Of a stretch of DNA of 7,999 nt, positions 1 to 6,020 are shown piece after piece. The DNA is from Gracilibacteraceae bacterium (GTDB lineage: Bacteria > Bacillota > Desulfitobacteriia > Desulfitobacteriales > Syntrophobotulaceae). How positions within the stretch are numbered: the stretch's first letter is position 1; each line of letters starts with the position of its first letter. The notes under the pieces were generated by a model. That model did no database searches. It saw nothing but the letters and a program-made list of their open reading frames with translations, and was not told where the DNA came from. The translations under genes and the position numbers were made by a program. The stretch spans positions 1-7,999 of the forward strand of contig JAISEW010000135.1 in the NCBI GenBank assembly GCA_031263945.1, read 5' to 3'.

Positions 1-87
1 TATCACGCTGTTCCACACAATATATAGTACTTTATGATCAATACATCCACAAATTATAGTGTGTATCAGCAATTTCAATGACGGGGA

Positions 88-105
88 GGGGTTGCAAGCC
101 CCTTT
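88..105 (+). terminator. Weak terminator-like GC hairpin
   Basis: GGGGT (88-92) can pair with GCCCC (98-102) around a five-base loop and is followed by TTT. It could be the weak terminator of a gene left of the window, or a structure overlapping the -35 box. The stem is short and the T run is only three bases, so this may be chance. Confidence 0.25.
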
Positions 106-120
106 GCTTCGTGATATACT
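92..120 (+). promoter_or_regulatory. Promoter of pflB-pflA (extended -10 type)
   Basis: TTGCAA at 92-97 and TATACT at 115-120 are separated by exactly 17 bp. The -10 box is preceded by TGA (112-114), which gives the extended -10 form TGnTATACT. Transcription would begin near 127 and leave a 5' UTR of about 120 nt. This fits the vegetative sigma-70/SigA class. Start-site data are needed to confirm it. Confidence 0.65.
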
Positions 121-132
121 TATGCTGCGCGG

Positions 133-176
133 CCGCTGATATTGTTTTTATCGGCGATTGTTTGCTATTTCAGCGG
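133..176 (+). promoter_or_regulatory. Stem-loop 1 in the pflB 5' UTR
   Basis: CCGCTGA (133-139) and TCAGCGG (170-176) are perfect inverted repeats of 7 bp around a 30-nt, T-rich loop. The element lies just downstream of the predicted start of transcription. No T run follows, so it is not an obvious terminator. It could be a leader structure or RNA-stability element. It matches no riboswitch class that I recognise. Confidence 0.35.
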
Positions 177-194
177 TAAAGGCGCTAATTTATC

Positions 195-228
195 GAAAGA
201 ATTGTCTCGCCCTGCTTGACAGTCTTTC
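195..228 (+). promoter_or_regulatory. Stem-loop 2 just upstream of the pflB ribosome binding site
   Basis: GAAAGAATTGTC (195-206) pairs with GACAGTCTTTC (218-228). This gives about 11 base pairs with one bulged A and one G-U pair, around an 11-nt loop. The stem ends about 9 nt before the Shine-Dalgarno region, so it could affect translation or transcript stability. No poly-T tract follows. A perfect TTGACA (216-221) lies within the structure but has no -10 partner. Confidence 0.4.
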
Positions 229-237
229 GGCGAAATG

Positions 238-246
238 AGGATGGAG
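238..246 (+). promoter_or_regulatory. Ribosome binding site that sets the pflB start
   Basis: The purine-rich AGGATGGAG sits 3 nt before ATG 250 (about 5 nt when counted from the AGGATGG core). The in-frame ATGs at 235 and 241 have no Shine-Dalgarno upstream and overlap this site. Family N-termini also begin with an MNxAWxGF-type sequence, which matches a start at 250. Confidence 0.7.
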
Positions 247-249
247 TTA

Positions 250-2478
250 ATGAACGATGCTTGGCGGGGTTTTCACAAAGGAGCCTGGCAAACAGAAATC
301 AATGTGCGGGATTTTATCCTGAAGAACCATATTCCCTATGAGGGCGGCGACTCCTTTTTGTCCGGGCCGACCGAACGCACCCGGCGCCTGATGCGCCATG
401 TGGAGAGCCTGTCGCGCCGCGAGGCTCAGGCGGGCGGCGTGCTGGACATCGACGTTTCCACGGTTTCCTCGCTCACCTACTATCGGCCCGGGTATATCGA
501 CAAAGCCGATGAACTGATCGTCGGCTTGCAGACCGACCAGCCCCTGCGCCGCGGCGTGCATCCCTTTGGCGGGGTGCGCATGGTGCGCTCGGCGGTGGAA
601 GCATACGGTTATAAGCTCAGCGATAAAATCGAGGATGAGTTTCAGTTCCGCACCACCCACAACGACGGCGTTTTTCGCGCCTATACCGATGAAATGCGCG
701 TGGCGCGGAGCGCCGGCCTGATCACCGGTCTGCCTGACGCTTACGGACGGGGGCGTATTATCGGCGATTACCGCCGCGCGGCGCTCTACGGCGTAGACCG
801 CCTGATCGAGCAAAAAAAGCGGGACAAAGCCCAAATCGGCGCGGGCGAAATGGACACGGAGAGCATCCGTCTTTCCGAGGAGCTTTTTCAGCAGATCGTT
901 TTTCTCAAACGACTGAAGGAGATGGCGTCGCTTTACGGCCTGGACATCAGCGACCCCGCCCGGAACGCGCGCGAAGCGACGCAGTGGCTGTATTTCGCCT
1001 ATCTGGGCGCGATCAAGGAGCAGAACGGCGCGGCGATGTCTTTGGGGCGCGTCAGCAGTTTCCTGGACGTCTACATCGAGCGCGATATCCGGGAAGGAAC
1101 GTTGGACGAAAGCGGCGCCCAGGAGCTTTTCGACGATTTCGTGATCAAACTGCGATTGGCGCGCATCCTGCGTACGCCGGAGTATAACGAGCTCTTCGGC
1201 GGCGATCCGATGTGGATCACCGAAGCCATCGGCGGTATGGCCGAGGACGGCAGCACGCTGGTGAGCAAAAGTTCGTTTCGTATCCTCAACACGCTCTACA
1301 CTCTGGGTCTCGCGCCGGAGCCTAATCTGACGGTCCTCTGGTCAAAAAATCTGCCGGAGGGCTTTAAGCGGTTCTGTGCCAAGGTCTCCATTGACACCGA
1401 CTCTATCCAGTACGAAAACGACGACCTCATGCGCCCCATTTACGGGGACGATTACGCTATCGCCTGCTGCGTCTCGGCTATGGAGATCGGCAAGCGGCTA
1501 CAGTTTTTTGGCGCGCGCTGCAATCTGCCCAAGCTGCTCCTTTTGGCCATCAACGGCGGATACGATTGCCGCGAAAAAGAGCGCATCGGCCCGCAGACAG
1601 GCCCGCTCCGGGGAGAGCGGCTCAATTATGACCAAGTCATGGAACGTCTGCGGATCTATATGCCCTGGCTGGCCAGTCTCTATGTCAACGCTCTCAACAT
1701 CGTGCATTATATGCACGACAAATATTTTTATGAAAAATTGCAAATGGCGCTGCATGATACCGACGTCAAACGCTTCATGGCCTTTGGCGTGGCCGGGCTT
1801 TCCGTGGCGGCGGACTCGCTTTCGGCTATCCGCTACGCTGCGGTCGCGCCGATCCGCGACGAGGAAGGCTATATCACCGGGTTTTTGACGGCGGGCGAAT
1901 TCCCGGCTTTTGGCAACGACGACGACCGGGTCGACCTGATCGCCGCCCAGCTGCTAAAGGATTTTTACGACTGCCTCCGGCAGAATAAGACCTACCGGAA
2001 CGCCGAACACACTTTGAGCGTCCTGACCATCACCTCCAACGTAGTCTACGGCAAAAAAACCGGCGCGACCCCCGACGGCCGCGCGGCGGGCGAACCGTTC
2101 GCCCCCGGGGCCAACCCCATGCACGGGCGCGAGAAAAACGGCGCTCTGGCGGCGCTCAATTCCGTGGCCAAACTGTCCTACGACGTTTGCCGCGACGGAA
2201 TATCGAACACATTCTCCATCGTGCCCGAGGCGCTCGGTCACCGGGAGAGCGAGCGGCAGGAAAACCTCTGCGCGATCCTCGACGGGTATTTCGCCAAAGG
2301 CGGGCAGCACCTCAACGTGAACGTCCTCCGCCGCGAAACTTTGCAAAAAGCCTATGAGGATCCGGATGCCTATCCAAATCTTACCATTCGGGTGTCGGGC
2401 TACGCGGTGAACTTCCGCAAGCTCTCCCGCGAGCAACAGGCGGAAGTGATCAGGCGCAGTTTCCACGAGGTCGTGTAG
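250..2478 (+). CDS. pflB: Pyruvate formate-lyase (formate C-acetyltransferase)
   Basis: This cytoplasmic glycyl radical enzyme converts pyruvate and CoA to acetyl-CoA and formate during anaerobic growth. From ATG 250 the protein has 742 residues (E. coli PflB has about 760), so it is full length. The N-terminal MNDAWRGF and the segment GRGRIIGDYRR (around residues 166-176) are typical of the family. The active-site CCVSAM motif gives the catalytic cysteine pair C406-C407 (E. coli C418-C419), followed by QFFGAR with the pyruvate-binding arginine at R423. The C-terminal radical loop RVSGYAV places the radical glycine at G717. The paired cysteines argue against diol dehydratase, choline lyase or benzylsuccinate synthase relatives, which have a single active-site cysteine. 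One oddity is C424, immediately after R423, where I recall Ala or Val as more usual. The activase gene follows 3 bp downstream, so the two are co-transcribed. The identity is secure; an extended start at 235 is possible but unlikely. Confidence 0.97.
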   Translation: MNDAWRGFHKGAWQTEINVRDFILKNHIPYEGGDSFLSGPTERTRRLMRHVESLSRREAQAGGVLDIDVSTVSSLTYYRPGYIDKADELIVGLQTDQPLRRGVHPFGGVRMVRSAVEAYGYKLSDKIEDEFQFRTTHNDGVFRAYTDEMRVARSAGLITGLPDAYGRGRIIGDYRRAALYGVDRLIEQKKRDKAQIGAGEMDTESIRLSEELFQQIVFLKRLKEMASLYGLDISDPARNAREATQWLYFAYLGAIKEQNGAAMSLGRVSSFLDVYIERDIREGTLDESGAQELFDDFVIKLRLARILRTPEYNELFGGDPMWITEAIGGMAEDGSTLVSKSSFRILNTLYTLGLAPEPNLTVLWSKNLPEGFKRFCAKVSIDTDSIQYENDDLMRPIYGDDYAIACCVSAMEIGKRLQFFGARCNLPKLLLLAINGGYDCREKERIGPQTGPLRGERLNYDQVMERLRIYMPWLASLYVNALNIVHYMHDKYFYEKLQMALHDTDVKRFMAFGVAGLSVAADSLSAIRYAAVAPIRDEEGYITGFLTAGEFPAFGNDDDRVDLIAAQLLKDFYDCLRQNKTYRNAEHTLSVLTITSNVVYGKKTGATPDGRAAGEPFAPGANPMHGREKNGALAALNSVAKLSYDVCRDGISNTFSIVPEALGHRESERQENLCAILDGYFAKGGQHLNVNVLRRETLQKAYEDPDAYPNLTIRVSGYAVNFRKLSREQQAEVIRRSFHEVV

Positions 2479-2481
2479 CCT

Positions 2482-3186
2482 TTGCCGGGGCGGGTTTCGA
2501 GCCTGCAAAGCCTTGGCGCGGCAGACGGGCCGGGCGTGCGCTTTGTGATTTTTTTGCAGGGCTGCCCGCTCCGCTGCCCTTATTGTCATAACCCCGAAAC
2601 CTGGGCGGAAAACGGCGGCCAGACGATGGAAGCCGGCGAGTGTCTGGAAAAAATCCGGCGCGCGCGGCCCTATCTGAGCGGCGGCGTGACGTTGAGCGGC
2701 GGAGAGCCGCTGTTGCAGGCGGGCTTCGCGCTGGAACTTTTCCAAAAGCTGAAAGCGGAATGTTTTCACACGGCGCTGGACACCTCCGGCTGTCTGGAAC
2801 CGCCGGAACTTGGCGCCTTGCTTGACGTAACGGATCTGGTCTTGCTTGATATCAAGCGCGTCAACGCCCGGGATTGCCGGCGGGAATTCGGATTGTCCCT
2901 GGAGCTTCCGCTGCGCCTTTTGCGGCGTTTAGAGGAACGGAACAAACCCGTCTGGATCCGCCAGGTGATCGTGCCGGGTATAAATGATAAAGAAGATGAA
3001 CTAAAAGATTTGCGGAAACTGGCGGGATCCTTTTCCTGCGTGAAAAGGCTGGAACTGCTGCCCTTCCGCAAGCTTTGCGCGCCCAAATACGCGGCGCTGG
3101 GACTGCCTTTCCCCTACGGGGATAAAGAGGAGCTGCGGGAAGACCGGCACAGGGAGCTTCAGGAAAACTACGGTTTTATTATGTGA
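2482..3186 (+). CDS. pflA: Pyruvate formate-lyase activating enzyme (radical SAM)
   Basis: This radical SAM enzyme reductively cleaves S-adenosylmethionine and abstracts hydrogen from the radical glycine of PflB, switching the lyase on. It has 234 residues (E. coli PflA has 246). The [4Fe-4S] motif CPLRCPYC gives C28, C32 and C35, and HNPETW follows, as in PflA. The SAM-binding GGE lies in TLSGGEPLL (residues 70-78). DTSG, LLDIK and VPGIND further on are also typical. There is no ferredoxin-like two-cluster insert, so this is the short, true PflA type rather than a GRE activase with extra clusters. The start is TTG at 2482, chosen because MPGRVSSLQS aligns with the conserved PflA N-terminus and no ATG lies nearby. 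GAGG at 2467-2470, inside the end of pflB, can serve as its ribosome binding site. The spacing of 3 bp suggests translational coupling to pflB. The stop codon directly abuts the stop of the opposing gene. Confidence 0.95.
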   Translation: MPGRVSSLQSLGAADGPGVRFVIFLQGCPLRCPYCHNPETWAENGGQTMEAGECLEKIRRARPYLSGGVTLSGGEPLLQAGFALELFQKLKAECFHTALDTSGCLEPPELGALLDVTDLVLLDIKRVNARDCRREFGLSLELPLRLLRRLEERNKPVWIRQVIVPGINDKEDELKDLRKLAGSFSCVKRLELLPFRKLCAPKYAALGLPFPYGDKEELREDRHRELQENYGFIM

Positions 3187-3837
3187 CTATTTCCCGGCAA
3201 GTCCCAATCGGGGCGCCAGCAGCCGGAACAGCGCGTACAGGAAAAGTCCGGCGCAGACTACGGCGATCTGGGCATATTTTGTGATGTACAAAAACCGCGT
3301 CACAGGCGCCGCCTCGTAATCCGCGCCCACGACGGCGATGTATTCACCGGCGGGATCCTGGATCCCTTCGTAGGCGGAAATCCGGGCGCTGCTCCAGCCG
3401 GCCGCGTAACGCTCGGAAGCGTCCAGTCCGCGCACGGCCCGCTCCGTCATCGCGTCGTCGATATTGTCGTCCACCGCGCCGGCGGGAAAATATCGCGGAT
3501 GCTCCGGCCCGCGGCCGTCCACTACATAATACCAGTGAAATTCCTCGTTTTTAGCCACGATAAACAGGCCGCGCAATTCATGCTCCGCCAACATTTCCTC
3601 CATTCGCGCCCGCAGCGCCAAAAAATAAGGGTCTTTTTCGTCGGGTTCCCGCGTGATCCGCGCTATTTCCGCCGCGTCCAGACTCGCGCTCAGAAGCTGC
3701 GCCGCGTTATAGGCCCGCGCCGCCACAATGTCCACCGCTAACTGTTTGGCGCGAAAATTGCCCAGCCCCACCGTTATGACAAATATGAACAAAAGTGTTA
3801 TCGCAATGATCTGTTTTCCATGAACGCCTTGCCCCAT
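3187..3837 (-). CDS. Two-TM membrane protein with Cache/PAS-like sensor domain, no output domain
   Basis: The 216-residue protein has a hydrophobic helix at about 9-28, a soluble segment at about 29-185 and a second hydrophobic helix at about 186-206. It then ends after roughly ten residues (stop at 3187-3189). This is the layout of an extracytoplasmic sensor module. The segment GWSSARISAYEGI (147-159), then AVVGADYEA (168-176), resembles the end of Cache/PAS-like ligand-binding domains in chemoreceptors and diguanylate cyclases, where 'SAYxPI...GxVVGVVGAD' patterns are common. WYYVVDG (102-108) fits the middle strands of the fold. No HAMP, methyl-accepting, kinase or GGDEF domain follows. 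ATG 3837 has AAAGGA about 8 nt upstream. The gene lies 45 bp after fapA with no terminator between them, so it is probably the last gene of that operon. It may signal through a partner protein or be the remnant of a larger receptor. The fold is inferred from motif shape and the ligand is unknown. Confidence 0.75.
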   Translation of the reverse strand: MGQGVHGKQIIAITLLFIFVITVGLGNFRAKQLAVDIVAARAYNAAQLLSASLDAAEIARITREPDEKDPYFLALRARMEEMLAEHELRGLFIVAKNEEFHWYYVVDGRGPEHPRYFPAGAVDDNIDDAMTERAVRGLDASERYAAGWSSARISAYEGIQDPAGEYIAVVGADYEAAPVTRFLYITKYAQIAVVCAGLFLYALFRLLAPRLGLAGK

Positions 3838-3882
3838 TTAGTAATTCCTTTCAGCACGGCTGTTTCCGCCGCGCCGGGACGG

Positions 3883-5454
3883 TTATTTCAGCCCGATATG
3901 GATCTCGCCGTCCACATTCGTGACGCGGCAGTTATAGGCGGTATCGTCAAGACGGCGTCTGGCGTTCAGCACAGTCAGGTCAGCCCCGGGATAGGCCGTG
4001 CCGATCAAAATAGCTCCCCGCGCCATTTCCTGTCCCTTCGCTTCCAGGCCGGTCAGCGCCGCGTTGGTTTTAGCGAGCTTGATTTTTATCGCCGCCTGCT
4101 GTTCTTTCAGACTTTGGACGATCTGCGCTTTTTCCGGCGACACTTCTCCCTGTTTTTGGAAAATAGCATTGATGGAGTCCAGCTTCGCCTGTTCCGCTTT
4201 CGCTTCCTCGCGCAGGCGGCGGATCTCCTCCGTGTGATAAGGCAGCGGCTGGATGACGAGTTTTGTCGGAATGCTCCGGTATTCGGCGCCGACGGAGCGC
4301 GCTTCGATCTTTTTCATTGACATGAGGACGCCGCCGATAACGCAGCCCGGCGTCGTCGTGACCAGCACGGCCCCGCCGCATTCGATCCGGCAGTTTATGG
4401 CGCTGCCAAGCATGACGTCGCCTTTAGCGTAAACAATAGTATGTTCCAGAAATTTACAGCGAACCTGCCCCTCAGCGCGCAAAACGCCGCGGGAATTGCC
4501 GTTCATGCCGTATTCGATCACAATATCTCCGCCCGCGACTAAAGTTGCGTCCTCCACCATCTGCCGCACTTCGATATTGCCGGTGGCCTGTACGCGAAAA
4601 CCGCTGCGCACCGCTCCTTTGACGACGATATTTCCCTCGACGCTCAAATTGCCCGTGGAAAAATCGACGTCGCCCTCGATGGTCACGGTGTTTTCCACAT
4701 CCAGCCGGCCCCGCTTCTGCCGAATGGTCCCGTCGATAACAGCGATCAATTCGGCGCCTGATTCGCTTAAGGCGGTGTTTTGCCCCTTGGGCGCGGAGAC
4801 GGTCCGCCCCGGCCGGCCGGGGATGACCGCTCCTTTGACGCTCACGCCGTTGACCGCCGCGGTCGGCGGGTGGAGACGGCAAAGGACGTCGCCGGCTTTG
4901 ACCGCTACGAGCCAATAAAGATTTTTATAATCTATCCGGTTTTTTTCATTGTCGGCCACCTGGGTGAAACGCGCCTTTTCCGGCACATCGATCAGGTATT
5001 CCACGTAACCGTCCCGGCCGTGCGCCGGCAGGGCCCCCTCCGCCAGCAAAACCAGGCGCATGGGACGCGTCAGCGCCTCGGTCAGCGCCGATTCGACGAC
5101 GCCGTGCGTGACGCCGCGAGCCGACATTTCATCGCGCGCCCTCTCGAGCCCCACCGGTTCGCCGCGGCGGTGCGGCGGGAAAACAAAGATCCAGGCTTTT
5201 GTTTCATCCCGGTCGAACATGATCGCCGTCAGACCGGGGACCGGGGCGCCGGAAGGCGAATTCCACTCCTCCAGCAGTTTGGCGGCCTGAACATCCAGTT
5301 CCAGCCAATAGGGCAGGAACTGCTCCCCGTCCTCCGCGCCGCCGCCGGTAAAAATACCCATATTAAGCGGCGCGTCCTCCCGCAGACCGCGCCAAAGCCG
5401 GTACAGCTCGCACAAATGCGGCGCCGGTATACTCGGATTTTTCCCATCAGTCAT
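3883..5454 (-). CDS. fapA: FapA family protein (DUF342, polymer-forming helix)
   Basis: This 523-residue cytoplasmic protein belongs to the FapA/DUF342 family, which is linked to flagellar assembly, cell-surface regulation and polar localisation in several bacteria. Its precise biochemical role is unsettled. Residues 1-100 are a variable N-terminus. Residues 100-200 carry the FapA N-terminal domain (DGYVEYLID, then RIDYKNLYWLVAVKAGDVL and HPPT). Residues 200-400 form the right-handed beta-helix, with short Gly-rich repeats such as IEGDVDFSTGNLSVEGNI, ATGNIEV, VAGGDIVIEYG and YAKGDVMLG. Residues 405-475 are a charged coiled coil rich in E, K, Q and A, and 478-523 is a short C-terminal beta segment. 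I start it at ATG 5454, preceded by AGGAAGG about 11 nt upstream. The frame stays open to a TTG at 5571, but that has no ribosome binding site and its extra 39 residues do not look conserved. It is preceded by the yjfB-like gene and followed by the sensor gene, which suggests a small motility- or surface-related operon. Confidence 0.88.
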   Translation of the reverse strand: MTDGKNPSIPAPHLCELYRLWRGLREDAPLNMGIFTGGGAEDGEQFLPYWLELDVQAAKLLEEWNSPSGAPVPGLTAIMFDRDETKAWIFVFPPHRRGEPVGLERARDEMSARGVTHGVVESALTEALTRPMRLVLLAEGALPAHGRDGYVEYLIDVPEKARFTQVADNEKNRIDYKNLYWLVAVKAGDVLCRLHPPTAAVNGVSVKGAVIPGRPGRTVSAPKGQNTALSESGAELIAVIDGTIRQKRGRLDVENTVTIEGDVDFSTGNLSVEGNIVVKGAVRSGFRVQATGNIEVRQMVEDATLVAGGDIVIEYGMNGNSRGVLRAEGQVRCKFLEHTIVYAKGDVMLGSAINCRIECGGAVLVTTTPGCVIGGVLMSMKKIEARSVGAEYRSIPTKLVIQPLPYHTEEIRRLREEAKAEQAKLDSINAIFQKQGEVSPEKAQIVQSLKEQQAAIKIKLAKTNAALTGLEAKGQEMARGAILIGTAYPGADLTVLNARRRLDDTAYNCRVTNVDGEIHIGLK

Positions 5455-5589
5455 GTGCGCACCGCCTTCCTGATATTGGAATTGGAAAACAGGACGCCGT
5501 TCGACGCCCTGTTCCCCAAGGTACTGCCCGAAATAAAACACATCGTCGTTTCGGGCGGACCCAAGCCGCAATTCAGGCCGAATCCGTTA
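5455..5589. other. Gap between yjfB-like gene and fapA
   Basis: This 135-bp stretch has no supported gene. It holds the inverted repeat at 5526-5556 and the fapA ribosome binding site (AGGAAGG on the - strand). A + strand frame across it contains ELENRTPFDALFP. This resembles the start of DUF2169-type proteins but has no start codon with a ribosome binding site (see findings). Confidence 0.5.
5526..5556. repeat. Perfect inverted repeat between yjfB-like gene and fapA
   Basis: GCCCGAAA (5526-5533) and TTTCGGGC (5549-5556) form a perfect 8-bp inverted repeat around a 15-base loop. It lies in the 135-bp gap between the YjfB-like gene and fapA. No T run follows on the - strand, so it is not a standard terminator. 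It might set relative expression of the two genes by RNA processing or partial attenuation, or be chance. Confidence 0.4.
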
Positions 5590-5766
5590 TCAGGCGTATG
5601 TGTCCAATAAGTTAGCCGCCGGCGGGAGCATTTGTTCTATCATGTTCATTCCGGTCTGCTCCTCCAGTTCCATAGACTTATCAAGCATCTGCAACCCAAC
5701 CTGATACATCAACTGCGTTTGTTTCATATTCAGACCGACCGCGGCAATGGACATTGAAAAATCCAT
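5590..5766 (-). CDS. yjfB: YjfB family putative motility protein
   Basis: This small protein of 58 residues begins MDFSMSIAAVGLNMKQTQ and continues with a helical, Met/Gln/Glu-rich stretch (QVGLQMLDKSMELEEQTG). That matches the short YjfB family (Pfam 'putative motility protein'), in which MDI..LS..MSQ..V.Q..S..VLKKAMD-type sequences are typical. The family often sits among SigD/motility-regulated genes, but its molecular role is unknown. The N-terminus has no signal peptide or membrane helix, so it is probably cytoplasmic. I start at ATG 5766; GGAG lies 11 nt upstream, a long but workable spacing. The frame is open to 5829, but a longer start would place the coding region across the promoter. 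It is the first gene of the - strand block ahead of fapA, which fits a motility role. The assignment rests on motif likeness and length. Confidence 0.75.
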   Translation of the reverse strand: MDFSMSIAAVGLNMKQTQLMYQVGLQMLDKSMELEEQTGMNMIEQMLPPAANLLDTYA

Positions 5767-5800
5767 ATTTACATCATCTCCATCCCCAGAGGATAGGCTT

Positions 5801-5829
5801 ACTATACCATGTATGCCCCTGAGCGTCAA
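5801..5829 (-). promoter_or_regulatory. Promoter of the yjfB-fapA-sensor block
   Basis: On the - strand TTGACG (5829-5824) and TATAGT (5806-5801) are separated by exactly 17 bp, close to the sigma-70/SigA consensus. Transcription would start near 5794, about 28 nt before the yjfB-like start codon. It does not look like the flagellar sigma-28/SigD pattern (TAAA, then GCCGATAA). Confidence 0.7.
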
Positions 5830-5942
5830 GCATGGGGCGGAAAAAATTCGACGGCGCGAGACCCGATCTGTGATTTCTTCAAAGTCTTACCTATATAGAA
5901 TAGTTACACCCTTTTATACTTACCCTCCGGCGCATAAAAATC

Positions 5943-5971
5943 TTGATTTTTTTACAAACACGCTATATAAT
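5943..5971 (+). promoter_or_regulatory. Promoter of the TDT transporter (and possibly uvrC)
   Basis: TTGATT (5943-5948) and a perfect TATAAT (5966-5971) are separated by 17 bp, in an AT-rich setting. Transcription would begin near 5978, leaving a leader of about 43 nt. It faces away from the yjfB promoter, so the 254-bp region 5767-6020 is a divergent control region. Confidence 0.7.
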
Positions 5972-5982
5972 AAAAGTGTAAA
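5951..5982. promoter_or_regulatory. Possible operator: TTTACA/TGTAAA arms around the -10 box
   Basis: TTTACA (5951-5956) and TGTAAA (5977-5982) are perfect 6-bp inverted arms, 20 bp apart, on either side of TATAAT. A further TGTAA follows at 5987-5991. A repressor bound here would block the promoter. In AT-rich DNA such short arms can arise by chance, so this is tentative. Confidence 0.25.
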
Positions 5983-6020
5983 TAACTGTAATCAATCACT
6001 GGACATCAGGAGACTTCCCG

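Larger units (their letters stand above)
1..249. other. Gene-free leader region upstream of pflB
   Basis: No convincing coding sequence is seen on either strand. The first 90 bases are AT-rich and may hold the tail of an upstream intergenic region. The rest contains the pflB promoter, a small GC hairpin overlapping the -35 box, two stem-loops in the presumed 5' UTR and the pflB ribosome binding site, each listed separately. I looked for Rex-like (TTGTG-N-CACAA) and FNR/CRP-like (TTGAT-N4-ATCAA) operators, as might be expected for an anaerobic fermentation gene, and saw no convincing match. Confidence 0.7.

Noticed and set aside
216..221. Perfect TTGACA as a second pflB promoter
   Set aside because: No -10-like hexamer lies 16-18 bp downstream, where the ribosome binding site and start codon are found. 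It is better read as an arm of stem-loop 2.
235..249. Longer pflB start at ATG 235 or 241
   Set aside because: Neither has a Shine-Dalgarno upstream, both overlap the one serving ATG 250, and family N-termini align to 250.
247..834. Antisense frame opposite the 5' end of pflB
   Set aside because: It has low-complexity composition typical of an antisense shadow, with no ribosome binding site or recognisable motif.
1954..2769. Long antisense frame of 271 codons across the end of pflB and start of pflA
   Set aside because: It is opposite two clearly recognised genes, is rich in Arg, Ala, His and Gln, has no domain likeness, and is explained by GC-rich codon use in the real genes.
5455..5571. 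Longer fapA start at TTG 5571
   Set aside because: There is no ribosome binding site and the extra 39 residues look non-conserved, while ATG 5454 has AGGAAGG upstream.
4780..5610. 276-codon + strand frame opposite fapA
   Set aside because: Most of it is the shadow of the FapA coding frame. Only the tail beyond 5454 is not explained, and this is reported as a low-interest finding.
5767..5829. Longer N-terminus for the YjfB-like gene
   Set aside because: It would run through the strong - strand promoter at 5801-5829, and the family starts with MD-type sequence as at 5766.
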